A DNA stretch of 64,000 nucleotides, taken from Desmodus rotundus (taxonomy: Eukaryota > Chordata > Mammalia > Chiroptera > Phyllostomidae). The notes under the pieces are model-generated. The model was not told the origin of the DNA, made no database searches, and saw only the letters and a program-made list of their open reading frames with translations. The stretch covers positions 92,221,705 to 92,285,704 of the forward strand of contig NC_071398.1 in NCBI RefSeq assembly GCF_022682495.2, in the 5' to 3' direction. Position 1 is the stretch's first letter. Each line of letters starts with the position of its first letter. The position numbers and the translations under genes were made by a program. Below, piece by piece: positions 47,371 through 58,339 of this stretch.

Positions 47371-48179
47371 GACTATACAAAGCCTGGTGTGACCCAGGTT
47401 GGGGTCTCTGAAAAGTGGACTGTGAGACAAAATATAGTGTGCAGCATGTCACCTGTGGGAGGGAAGGAAGCAGGATGGGGGAGGAGGAGTCTTGCTGTAA
47501 TACAGGTCCTATAGCCTCACCAACTCCATGGGAAGCTTGAGTGCAGATGGCCCACCCAAGTTGCACTGTGTTGGGCTGAGACGGCTGAGCCTTTATATTC
47601 CCTCCATCAGACACTGCATGTGCCCACTCTCCCCCTCGCTGGGCAGGACCTCGGGCAAAGTGCCTCTCTGCAGCTGGGGCAGTCCCTGAAGTGACTGACA
47701 GGAGGCTGTCCACTGACTGCACTCCCAGCAGCAGGTGCAACAGATTCTTCCTCTAAGGGAATCTACGTAGCATACCTTCATTGTTCAACACAGGCGGGTC
47801 TGTGCAGCATTCGGAAAAGAACATCAACAAATTACAGATGCTTGAATAAAAGTGAGATCTTTAAGGGCAAAAGCAGGGTAGTGATGCTGAGTAAGAATAA
47901 GCTGCAGGAACAGGAAAAATAACTATATATGAATGATAGAAGGCTTTCTCATTTTTAATCCCCCAGATGTTTGGAGAGGAGGGACTCTAGTACCTGGAAG
48001 CCCTTTGTTTAATGAACATCGTGATGGGTTGGGGTTTGTAGTGGAGGTGTAACTTGGGAGAAATCTGGCATATTCTGCATAACATGGGTCACCTAGGACG
48101 GTGGAAATAGCAGCCAGTCACAGTTGATGTCAGTCAGAAGGGGCAAGGAGAATTGTTGCTAAGGATATAGGGGAACAAA
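47371..48179. other. Repeat-like block, family unassigned
   Basis: The segment 47440-47780 is G/C-richer and has the texture of an old interspersed repeat ('gcatgtgcccactctccccc', 'agtccctgaagtgactgaca'), but I cannot name it. No gene is supported. Confidence 0.35.
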
Positions 48180-48390
48180 AATGCCTAACATCATACCTTT
48201 GATGTGCTTGGCACTTTCTAAGTGCTTTGCATGTACTACCTGACTTAATCCTCACAACATTATAAGAGAGAAGTTACCATGATTTCCCCCCGTTTAGAGA
48301 TGAGGAAACTGGGGCTGAGAGAAGTTAAGTAATTTGCAGTGTCACTCAATGAGAAAGTGCAGAGTGGGGACTGGGACTCCGGCAGGAAGA
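48180..48390 (-). repeat. MIR SINE
   Basis: 'Taatcctcacaacattataa', 'tagagatgaggaaactgggg' and 'agaagttaagtaatttgcag' match reverse-complement MIR. Confidence 0.85.
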
Positions 48391-48889
48391 ATCTCTACCT
48401 TGGGCCTGTTCTCTTATCACCCTCCCCCCTCTGTCTCTGTGAAATTGCCAATGCTTTTGATACAAATGGGCTCTATCTCAGGAATTCAAAGAGGTGTCAT
48501 TTTGCATCAAGGTTGAGAGAGGGCAAAAACAGAGGCTGTGTGGTATGCAGGGAAAGCTAACGCCCAGGTTGCATGTAGGTATTTTGCAAAAAGATGCACT
48601 GTGAGTCAATACTGCCGGCCTTTAGTTACAAAAGCATGATGCCAGCGTGTGAAGCAAACATGAGTCAACAGGTAGGACTGTGTGATGACTGTCTCACTCT
48701 GCTCGAACGTCTTCACACCCTCGGTGTGTGCAATGCTGGATTCCACAAAGCTGAGCAAGGAGGAAAGAAGAGGGTTTAAAAGAGAGCCACAAATGAGAAT
48801 CCACAGGTCAGAAATGTACTCCAGCCTAAGTAGAGACTGGAGAGATTGGGGGGAAATACCATATATGGGGATCTCGAGGTTATATACAC

Positions 48890-49110
48890 AGTGGTCAGAA
48901 TAGATACTTTAAAGCCAGATTGTCTGGGTTGGCATCTCTGTTTCACCACTTGCTACATGGGTATACTTGAGTGTCACTTTATACCTTTCTGTGCTGCAAT
49001 CTCCTATTAAATTGGGGTAACAGTACCACTTCACTGGGTTATTGTGAGAATTCAGTCAGTTAATACGTGTAAAGTACTTGGAACAGCTTTAGTAAGTACT
49101 CAGTAAACAA
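48890..49110 (+). repeat. MIR SINE
   Basis: 'Ccagattgtctgggttggca', 'caccacttgctacatgggta', 'gggttattgtgagaattcag' and 'tacgtgtaaagtacttggaa' follow MIR in the plus direction. Confidence 0.85.
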
Positions 49111-49515
49111 CAAAATATGGAGAAGGGTGAAGGACAACTCAATGCATATTCAAACATAAAGATCTTTATATAGCTCGTTTTCATCTTCGTCGTACAAAAA
49201 ATAAGAGGAAGTCCATGTAAACTAGGAGAGATTGAGAATAGATTTAAACATTTTGCCCATCAAGAAGTGCACGTGCTGACTGTGGGTGAAAGTTCTCTCG
49301 AGGGCAGTAGAGCGCGGGCCAGATTCTCTTCTTGAGTTAGCCTAAGAATGGTGCTAAGTGTGGCAAACCCTCAAACATTAGGTTTGAATCAGGGGTACAT
49401 GATTGCCTACCACGCCTCACTTGCCCAAGATAGACTGAAAACTGAAGAAAGCTGTGTTCTTTTGAGGATCTTTCCAACAAATAGTGACCATTATATATCA
49501 AGATAATACCTGGAG

Positions 49516-49730
49516 GGTTTAAGATTTATTAAAAAAATTTGTTTTTATATTTAGAGAGGGGAAGGGAGAGAGGGAGAGAAACATCAATGTGTGGTTGCCT
49601 CTCGTGTGCCCCCTACTGGGGACCTGGCCCACAACCCAGGCATGTGCCCTGACTGGGAATTGAACCGGTGACCCTTTGGTTCTCAGGTTGACATTCAAAC
49701 CACTAAGCCACACCAGCCAAGGCAAAATAG
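49516..49730 (-). repeat. Ves SINE with target duplication
   Basis: The minus strand opens TTGGCTGGTGTGGCTTAGTG, with a tRNA-like body GGTTCAATTCCCAGTCAGGG, then GGGGGCACACGAGAGGCAAC and a CTCTCCCTCTCTCCCTTCCC tail. TACCTGGAG is repeated at 49507-49515 and 49731-49739. Confidence 0.93.
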
Positions 49731-49739
49731 TACCTGGAG

Positions 49740-50899
49740 TTGGGATAACTGTTTCCCTTTTTCAGCATAGAAAACACAGAAGCAATGGGAAGAAATCAGA
49801 ATACAAATTTATCTAGACAGAGCCATGACCAGGACCCAAATTTTAAAACATTAATATTATTTCCATCACCTTTAATTTCCTTTCATTGAGTAAAAAAATG
49901 AATTAACTAGAGTAGCATCACATTATATATGTCTCTATATATTTCAAGATGTATTCAGTTGTCCTTTAACTATCTCTGCTTATTTATTCTGTGGTCTGAT
50001 CTCAGCAAACTGCCATCCCATCCCTGGTCCCTGTTAAAGGGGTCACCTAGTCAATCATGTATTTTTTTTAGGGATCATCCAATCAGATTCACATCCATGG
50101 TGTGTTAAAGTCACAAAGGGGAAGTGGCTAAGGTGTGGCAAACCCTGAGAGAGAAGGAATGTCTGCTGAGGTCTCCATCCAGAGCAGCCTTCCTAGTTCC
50201 TGTATTTTCCTGTCTTGGGGTCTATAGCCTTACAATACCCACCCCATTCCTTTCTCTTTTGCTGGTTTGACAGGGTTTTTATTTATAATCAACCAATCCC
50301 TGACTAAATGCGTCCCTCTCTCTACTTCAAACTGCTGAAAGTCAACATAAAGACTCAGAGAGAAAGGAATTTAGTCTACCACTGTGTGCTCAGTATGTCT
50401 GGGAGAGACGATACTTGAGAAATAGAAAAATGTTTAGTAATACAGCATTTTGAAGAGTCCCCTGTGAAGTATTCTAATAGTTTCTCTGTAACACCACATT
50501 TAACTACTAAACCTTGTAATTCCACTTCTCAAATATCTTATTCATCTTCCCTCCACACCATCTCTTTATCTTAACTACACAATGGGAAGATATAAGGAAC
50601 CCACTAGCTCTTTTAAGAAACCTCAAATTTCAAATCTCACTGTGGAGAAAACTCAGAGCCTCCCAGTTTTCTCTTAACTTTCCCCTTCCCCTTGGGCACC
50701 TCTCATTTAGGATCCTCGCTTGTTTGGCTGGAAAAGGACTAGTTTCCTTGCACCACGCGGATTGATCCCCTTTGTCTTAAATTAGGCGAAGCAACTCTGA
50801 CTCCAGGATGAAAGTCATAAAAGCTTTAGGAAAAGGTTTAGGAGTAACAGGAAAAACAGCAAGTAAAATACTGTGAAAGATACTACCTATTCCAGCTCA
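49740..50899. other. Intergenic sequence
   Basis: No supported gene. The part around 49990-50300 has a repeat-like feel but cannot be assigned. Confidence 0.5.
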
Positions 50900-51240
50900 C
50901 TAGGTAGGGCGTGCAATTTGTATTCAAGAAATATTTGAGCACTCAGTGGGATCGTCACTGTGCGTGTATCAGTGACACTCCTGCTCTCAACAGGTGTAAG
51001 GACGTGGGAGTGAGCTACCTGCTGTCCCTGGTGATGCCGGATGAATGAGTGGAGACAAGGCAGCTAGACCTGTATTGAGGGAGGGGAAATAGGGAAGGTT
51101 TCAGTGAAGTTGTCTAAAAAAGGAAGGCCTTAAGAAACAAGAATTAGCAGAGCATGAGATTGGGGAAAGGCAGAGGGCAGGAAATGAAGCATTCCAGAAG
51201 GTTCCAAGTGTGTGCAAAAGGGAAGAGTACGATTTGTAGA
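50900..51240 (-). repeat. LINE L2 fragment
   Basis: 'Tattcaagaaatatttgagc', 'aaaaggaaggccttaagaaa' and 'gcattccagaaggttccaag' match the reverse complement of L2 3' sequence. Confidence 0.6.
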
Positions 51241-51810
51241 CTGTGAGGGGTTTCTCCTTTTCATGCTCAAGTGACAGGCTGTATTTTTCCTATCGTGTAG
51301 AGGAGCCTACGAGCATGTCGGGACTCTTCTGAATCTAGGCCAGAGAGACACCAAACTCAACAGCTTCCTCTTGCCAGTCAATGGCAGCTTGTTCACTTTG
51401 GTTTCCCAGACTCAGGGTTCGTGTCTTCATTCCAGGTGGCTAATGCCAGTAGAATTGTCATACCGTAAGATTTTGCTTTATGACCTTCATGAGGACAACA
51501 TGGCAGAAGAGCCCATTACCTTTAAGCACTCAGTGAGAAATGCTTCCTTACACCACCAACAGAAAGGCCACTTTTTGAAGATGCACGATCACGGGGAAAC
51601 TGGGTTTTGTTCTTGGCTTAGGCATGATCTGTGCAAACCCCTCCCTCTACAGTTCTCCTCACAGAATGAAAAGCAAGTTACTTCCACCTTTGTTTTGAGG
51701 ATTGAAGGTTTATAAAACTTCTTTACATGCAAGGAAGTCATTAAAAGGGAACTGAATTAAGTTTCTAGACATTCATATGACCAGTACTGTACTGCGGGTT
51801 TCCCTGGGCC

Positions 51811-51867
51811 AAAGTCACAAAGTCACAATGCCACCCAAAGTCACAATGCCACCCAAAGTCACAATGC
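51811..51867. repeat. 18-bp tandem repeat (about 3 copies)
   Basis: AAAGTCACAATGCCACCC is present exactly at 51819-51836 and 51837-51854, with a 13-base partial copy at 51855-51867 and an 8-base partial copy before it. The identity of the copies suggests a recent local slippage event. Confidence 0.95.
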
Positions 51868-52409
51868 GAATAATTTCTAGAGAACTTAGTCCTTATGTTC
51901 AAGCTGATGACATTATATTTTCTCTCGCAAAAGAATGATAAACAGAAAATAGGATATTTTAGGCAGCAATGATCTAAAACACAGATGCTCTTGAGCATGC
52001 ATTCTCAATGGGGGCAAAATAATAGTCCTCTCCATCTGTAGAAAGCACAAAAATATACGTGACTCCGAAACAGATACACAGAATATATGTGGTGTTACAT
52101 TTCATGGGGGTAGACGATTAGAAAAAATGTATCGAAAAAGACTCTTCAGGGAGGTGAGAATTAAAAATTTCAGAAACGCTGCTACAGATTCTTTTGTGAA
52201 ATCGAGAATACCTAAATTCATTCCATTTTAGTGACAATTCAAAATCCCTGGATAAAATAAAAAATCACAGTGATTACACTTCTAACCAATGTGCTTGTAC
52301 AGGGATCCAATTCTGTGGCCTTTGTTTCTCCCAGCCAAGTGTAAAGAAAACTCTCAAATTAATTTTTAAAAGTTTATGAATCATTAAGTTTATAAAACAT
52401 TCAGAAAGT

Positions 52410-54059
52410 ACAAACTAAGAAAAGTAAATTTATTTAAATTACTAAAATAGCTTTTGAAGTCATTTACAGATCAGCTGCTATAATTATTTTTCCTGCAAGG
52501 TAAGTAAAATTAATTGAAATTATTTTGGTCAGTGAAACATTTATTAAAAACATTTATTTCTCCATATAATATATAGGTATAAAATAAATCTTTCCAAAAA
52601 CTTTATTTTAGAATCCTCTAGAAATCAGATGATCTGACTGTGACAAGAACAAATTATATATAGTACGGGGGGTAAGTTTATGAATAATATAGGTGGTCCT
52701 AGTGGGAAGAAATTAGACCACACTCTACTACAGTCACGAAATGCTCAGAAAGTAAATGGTGAAGCCAATGACCGGCTCTAGATTTCTAAAAACAACATTT
52801 TCATTTAAAAGGTTTGTTGATAGTTAAAAAAACAAGGTGACTCTAGAATTGTAAGATTCTAAGAAAACCAAAGCATCTGCTAGATGAGAAAGCTGTTACA
52901 GATGCAAAGTTACAACTCAAATTCCATACATAGTACAGCAATGTAAAATAGTAAGTTTTAACATTCTTCATATATGGTAAAGTTCAATTTCTTTTTTGGC
53001 TTGAGGCACTCTTAATAAAATGTATCAAGTGCATAGAAAAATCTTTATACAGTATTTGTTCCAAGAGTGTCACTGAAGGGTTTAGACGGCAACAAGCGGA
53101 CACACAGAAGATTAAATCCTTCAGTAGCCCAGGAAAGCTGGTTAACAAACAGCTTACCAATTCCTGAAATTATATCCCCCCCCCACAAGAAACTACATAT
53201 CTTAATTCAAAACAAAGCTTCAAAACATATCCAAAATAAACTGCTCTGAGTTGACCTGCCCTTACTCAAATGAACGAGTGCGCTTAACCTTGTGATACAC
53301 ATGCTTCAACATCTTTGGGAGGCCCAAACATTTCTTAGAAGGTTAAAAAAGAACAGGTGAAAAACAAATCCCAACGGAAGTCACTGAGAGTGGAGTTTAG
53401 ATAACTGTGTTTGACTAATCTAAGTCTCCATGGCTTATTTTAACATTTCATCTTATTTCCCCCCTTTCCTTCCCCATTCCACAAATTCTCTTTTCCTTTG
53501 CCTCCTCCTCCCCACCCTCCAGAAACAAAGGAAAAAAAACCCCCCAAAACACAAACACACACTCAGATGGCCTCTCATTCCTGTTGTTCCTGTAAGCAGA
53601 AACTAAGGAACTAACTCCCACCTAAATGACATAAAAGAAAACAAAATGGGAAAAACCCCAGTTGCATTTAGGGAACTGCCTTACAGTAACTCAATGAACT
53701 GTATAAAGTCTACCATTAAAAACTGGGAGGACGTGTAGGAAGAATTCTCTAGGCCTTCTTACTGGGCATATGATAGCAATGATTCAACCTAGCACGAAAA
53801 TCAATCTTCTAAGGGACTGCATGTAACTTACAGTTCTCAAACACCAGTAACACACATCTCAATGGAAAGAGGGAAATGTTTCTTTCAAATGACAGGTAGT
53901 AGATTGGATAAATGATTTAGATGTTCCATGTTTACCTAAGAACTTAACTTCCTTTAAAAAGAAACTAGTTCTTTCAAAAAGAGCTCTGAATTCTGTCTCT
54001 GGTTAGAAAGTCTGAAACAAACGCTCAGAACTTGAGACATGATTCCTCTTCTGTTACCC
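52410..54059 (-). other. TOR1AIP1: TOR1AIP1 3' UTR (inferred extent)
   Basis: Downstream of the stop there is no coding sequence and no interspersed repeat for about 1.6 kb, as expected for a kept 3' UTR. Minus-strand AATAAA signals occur at 52602-52607, 52553-52558, 52540-52545 and 52429-52434. The last is used here as the likely distal end; which one is used is not known. A pyrimidine-rich tract (plus strand) lies at 53459-53521. Confidence 0.45.
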
Positions 54060-54844
54060 TTACAAGCAGATGCCCCTTCTCAGGGCGTTTTCAGGTTGTA
54101 CAGGCAGGACTAAGTGGGAAATACGGCTCCAGAGCCCACTCAGTTTGTCTAGGTCCATATGTTTGTAGGAGTTGGGTGTGTTAGAGTCGGTGAACTTGAC
54201 TTTCAGGAAATCCCTCACTTTTTCTTCTATTTCCTTTAGGCTTAGACTGGCTTTAAGTGTCTCCTCCTCCAACAAGACAGTCAGGACTAAGGCTACGTCT
54301 TTGAAGGCTGCATTTTCGTGGTCACAATACTTATAGAAGATCAGAGTGGAGCCTGCGGGCAGGGACTCGAAGCGGTGCACCACCGCTGCATTGTGGCCGT
54401 TTTGGAACCCACTGCTCAGTTCCTCGTCCATCTCCAGTTTCACGGCGTCGCTGTCCTGAGCAGCTCTGCCTGTCCCATCAATCCGGATGGCAGGGACACT
54501 CCGGTAGGACGAGTAGGCATCAGCGATTTGTTCACTCAGACACTTGAGTGCTGCTTCAGCATCGCGGGCGGCAGTGAGCAGCAAGATGGCAGGCTGAGGC
54601 CGCGGCTGGGAGCTGTTGAGATGCTTTTCCAGGAATGTTAGGCTCCTTTTCCACAGCTTCTCATCTTGGCCTTGGTACTTATCCATAAGCTGTCTCATCT
54701 GGTTCTGGAACTCTTGAACAGCAGCAGTCTCCACCTCAGGAGTGGTAGCGTACCGCCACCCCCCGAAGGCAAGAACAGGGACGAGTACCAGCCACCACCA
54801 CCACTTCGTCTTGACGGGCGCATTTTTGGGCTGTCTGCCCACGT
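54060..54844 (-). CDS. TOR1AIP1: TOR1AIP1 last coding exon: membrane segment and luminal torsin-activator domain
   Basis: This 785-base exon is entered after TTTTTGCCTGAGCAG. With the base carried from the previous exon it encodes 261 residues to the stop. It starts [14 protein letters not shown]. Next comes the hydrophobic membrane segment with four consecutive tryptophans ([16 protein letters not shown]), then [16 protein letters not shown] and the whole luminal domain. That domain is a catalytically inactive AAA-like fold that docks on torsin-1A and supplies an arginine finger. The finger corresponds to human Arg563 and is present in [12 protein letters not shown], 20 residues before the end, exactly as in human. 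Cysteines at [15 protein letters not shown] and the C-terminal GICL are kept. No frame damage. The C-terminal residues are almost identical to human LAP1. Confidence 0.97.
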
Positions 54845-54989
54845 CTGCTCAGGCAAAAAGAGATGACAGATACCCATATAATTTTCTTAGATTCAAGGGC
54901 AAGTGACTTGTAAAATCAATAGTAAGCTTTATAATTAGACAAAAGAGGAATTTAAAGAAGGGAGCTGATAATTTACTCTCTTAACTAAA

Positions 54990-55065
54990 TAATTTAGGGT
55001 TACACCTGAAACTAATAGAACTTTGTGTATAACTGTAATTGGAAAATAAAAAATTATTTAAATGA
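54990..55065 (+). mobile_element. L1 3' terminal fragment
   Basis: 'Gggttacacctgaaactaat' followed by 'tgtataactgtaattggaaa' and an A-rich tail is a laurasiatherian L1 3' end, heavily 5'-truncated. Confidence 0.65.
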
Positions 55066-55189
55066 AAAAATGAAAAAAGAAACTATTATGTTTTTATGAA
55101 AATTGCATACCTACAGATTTTAAGTTACGTGTATAAACATGCGTACGTCTCTTCAATGCCAAAATGATAAAAGGTCTTAGAGGGAAAAG

Positions 55190-56306
55190 TAAAAAAACCA
55201 CGGTGGGAGAAACAAGTGGTGCCTCTGGGCGAATCACAGGGCAGGGGCACCAAACTGTGCTGGCATGGCCTCTGTACTCTTCATGGCCATGCGTTCAAGG
55301 TCATCAGTTTCACTTAAGAATGCCCTTCATAAAGCAGTTGAAATTGTTTCTTATTAAAACTCAAGCCTTGAGTACAAATCTTAATATTCTGTGTGAAGAA
55401 AGGGGAAGCACACACAAAGCACTTCTGGTGCAGAGCACAGCACAATGGGGGTCTGGGGGTCTGAGCTGTGAGCTGGACTAGTGCCTTTTCATGGGATTTT
55501 CAGTTGAAACAAGTGACAAACGATGGTTAGCCAGACTTGCATATTAGATAGACATTTTCTTGAAAATAAAGTGAGCCTGACAACCAACAATAGTTGTTGC
55601 CAATTATGAAATTCAAGGTTTCCAGCGAAAATCAGGATTGTAGAAATATTGTATCTGTCACTATCAATTTGAAAGCTCCCAGTTCTTAAAGACTTTTGTC
55701 TTGAGCTTGGTGGTGGTACTAACAAATGTAATCTTTTTAATACTGTATTACAAATGTCTCAACATTCGGAAGAACTACATAACTTAGTGAATCAATATTT
55801 TCCAAATGACCAGTGCATGATATTCTATCCAAAGGACAAGGACGACCAGTGGATTTTAGAGAACACAAAAAGTTCAATGATGTGGTTTCAGATTTCATAT
55901 TTCTAATAACATTGAGAAACTAACCCTTGTTGAGTATGGGAGAATATCAAAATAAGAATATCCACAATTATCTGAAACCATTAAAATTCTACATTTCTTT
56001 ATAAAGCTGTATTTCCTGCAGATAGTTCAATCAAAACAATATATTGTAACAGACTAAATGCAGAAGCAGTCATGAGAATCTAGCTCCACTTTATTACGCC
56101 AGGCATTAAAGAGATTAGAAAAAAACATAAAACAATCTGTCACTCTTCTTACTAAATTATTTAAAAATAAAGTAATATATAAGAAATTTTTTTTCAATTT
56201 TAATTTTAGGTAAATATAGATAGGTATAACCCCATATTATTTTTTTTTAAAGATTAATTTTACTATTGGAAAGTGTTATTGAGACCAAGAAGTCTGAGGA
56301 TCACTG
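55190..56306 (+). pseudogene. Broken hAT (Charlie-like) transposase relic
   Basis: About 1.1 kb resembles the 3' part of an autonomous hAT-Charlie transposon: 'aggggcaccaaactgtgct', 'cacttaagaatgcccttca', 'aatattctgtgtgaagaaa', 'gtgaatcaatattttccaaa', 'gaatatccacaattatctga', 'aacagactaaatgcagaagc', 'gccaggcattaaagagatt'. It ends in TCTGAGGATCACTG, a terminal inverted repeat. Many stops and frameshifts make it non-functional. The 5' part of the transposase is missing. Its 3' portion matches the short element at 32051-32548. It lies antisense in a TOR1AIP1 intron. Family name uncertain. Confidence 0.75.
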
Positions 56307-56770
56307 TTATGTTATTTTCTTAGTACTCACTCAGGATAATAAACAGGCTTAGAAAATTAAACTTCCCCCCAATACTATAAAGAAGGTAAGTGGTCCAATC
56401 TAATTCAAATACAGCACTGTGCACTTTAACACCGAAGGGAATTCCATTATGTATGTTCTGTGAGGACTTTTTAATATTTATTTATTTATTTTTTTGACTC
56501 AGCAAAGTCCACTCGGTTAATAGTAACTTTAGTTATTCACTTTTACCTTTGGTCTCATGGACAATAAAAGGAAGGGGAAAAACAGATGTCATTTCATATA
56601 GTTTATCCTTAAAGAATTTCACTGCTAGTAAAATATATACTTGCTCCACTGAAGTGCTTAAAATACAATTCTTCAAATAGCATTAAGTTATTTTGCTGTC
56701 AAAAAAAAAAAAAGAAAAACAATTATGGCTCACCAGTTTTAGAGACTCAATAAAAACTAAACAAACTTAC

Positions 56771-56827
56771 GTTGGCTGAAGGGTGATGGAGGCTGGTTTC
56801 CAAGCTTTGACTTCTGAATGCTGTTAC
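56771..56827 (-). CDS. TOR1AIP1: TOR1AIP1 penultimate coding exon (19 residues)
   Basis: A 57-base exon, entered after CCTGTTATTAG and left through GTAAGTTTG. With the carried base it encodes SNSIQKSKLGNQPPSPFSQ and leaves one base (completing His with the last exon). Human LAP1 has a similar spacer (N-D-S-I-L-K-S-E-L-G-N-Q-S-P) just before the membrane segment. The exon is too short to be found as an open frame; frame fit on both sides and the human match support it. Confidence 0.9.
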
Positions 56828-57359
56828 CTAATAACAGGAGTAATAAAGACTATCAATTTGTTTCACAACTTGAAGTTATTTCCGACAGAAAATACAAATT
56901 CCACCAAGAGAAAAAAAGGTGGAGGTCAGCCAGAAACAGAATGAAGCAGAAGCACCCGTTACAATGGCAGCTCCCTGAGACAAAGTCCCATTTCCCTCAG
57001 GATCCTTGACTGCACCTAGGGGTCCAGCACAAAGCACACCGAGCACATCGCTCTGCGAGAAAGCCTTGAAGTATCTGACCCTGATTACCGCATGGGAGTC
57101 GTGAGGTTCAGAGGATCGAAGAAGCACACACAACTGTGACGACGGGAAACACACACTGGCTGCAACAGTGACACATACTGACACTTGTGTGGCGAGACGC
57201 TGCAAAGAGGGAAAAAGGACTTGCGGCCTGTGGATTATGGAGCTATCTTGGGAGGTGTTCTAATGCAAAGCTCAACCTTAGCCCTGTTTTCTACCTCGGA
57301 ACTGATTCATGAGTTTCCTGGTGCTTCTGACCACTTCAAGTATCAGTCGTTTTAAAAAA

Positions 57360-57620
57360 TTACATTGGTTGGGGGCTGGGCGAAAACGGTGCAGGGACTG
57401 AGAAGCACATGTTGGCAGTAACACAAGGTCCTGGGATGTGAAGTTCAGCCGAGGAAAATACAGACAATAATGTTGTGATAACTACGTGTGGTATCAGGTG
57501 GCCGCTGAACTTAGGAGGCATCACTTTGTAAGTCATACAAACATCTAACCACTAGGTCGTATACCTGAACTAATAAACTATTAAATGTCACCTGCGACTG
57601 AAAAAAATAAAAACTACATT
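57360..57620 (+). mobile_element. L1 3' UTR fragment
   Basis: 'Ggttgggggctgggcgaaaa', 'ataatgttgtgataactacg', 'ggcatcactttgtaagtcat' and 'cactaggtcgtatacctgaa' form a typical laurasiatherian L1 3' UTR. ATTACATT at the left and ACTACATT at the right are a possible target duplication. Confidence 0.75.
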
Positions 57621-58197
57621 AAAAAAACATTTCATCATTTCTGTTAATAGACAAGTAAATCCGTTTTAGGTTTGTGGTTAAACAATAGGTTTCAAAAATA
57701 ATTTTCTCACAATTTCATCAAATCTCTTCTTCAACCATTCCTTTAGGAAACTAACTAAAAACTATTATAGCTCTTTTCTTTTTCCCTCCATCCTTCTTGG
57801 CTTGGCCACAGATTTTAACATCTAAGAGAGAGGGGCCCAGAGGGTGGAGAGGCTAAGTTACTCATTTGAATGACCTATACTAACCAATACTAACATCTAT
57901 CACTTGTCTGGAGTTACAACTGTTACAAATATGAATGATCTTTCTGGTGACCTTCCTGGTGTTTCTGAACAGCTTTCATTTGGGAAATGCTGAACTGAAC
58001 TGGATGAACAAAGTCAGCACTGCCGAGATCCAGAAACAGTCTTATTTTTGGTCATACAACAAAAAACCCTCACATGTAACAAAATGACATCAACCTTAGC
58101 TCTACAGGTACACTGTTTTACAATTATTAGTTTAGCCTAGTAAGCTACATCTTTTAGAAGCTTCTAAATTAGGTCACCAAACTTACAAATGCATTAA

Positions 58198-58325
58198 AAA
58201 AAATCCAACAGATAATGTTTAGCTTGAATATCTCACTCCATGCTTGCAAAGATCAAATGAGATAATATATAAAAATGCTGTGAGTGCTATATAGTAAGAT
58301 GATATAAATGATGAATGTAATATTT
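58198..58325 (+). repeat. Direct duplication, copy A
   Basis: It shares 'gataatgtttagcttgaata', 'tcactccatgcttgcaaag' and 'caaatgagataatatataaa' with copy B at 60315-60455, at roughly 80 percent identity by eye over about 90 bases and weaker similarity beyond. The L1 fragment lies between the two copies. Confidence 0.7.
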
Positions 58326-58339
58326 ATATAACTCATGAA

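Larger units (their letters stand above)
54845..56770. other. TOR1AIP1 last intron
   Basis: A 1.9-kb intron containing an L1 3' tail (54990-55065) and a long hAT transposase relic (about 55190-56306) in the opposite orientation to the gene. Confidence 0.8.

Noticed and set aside
47363..47740. A 125-codon open frame on the minus strand
   Set aside because: It lies in repeat-like G/C-richer sequence with no start context, splice sites or recognisable protein family.
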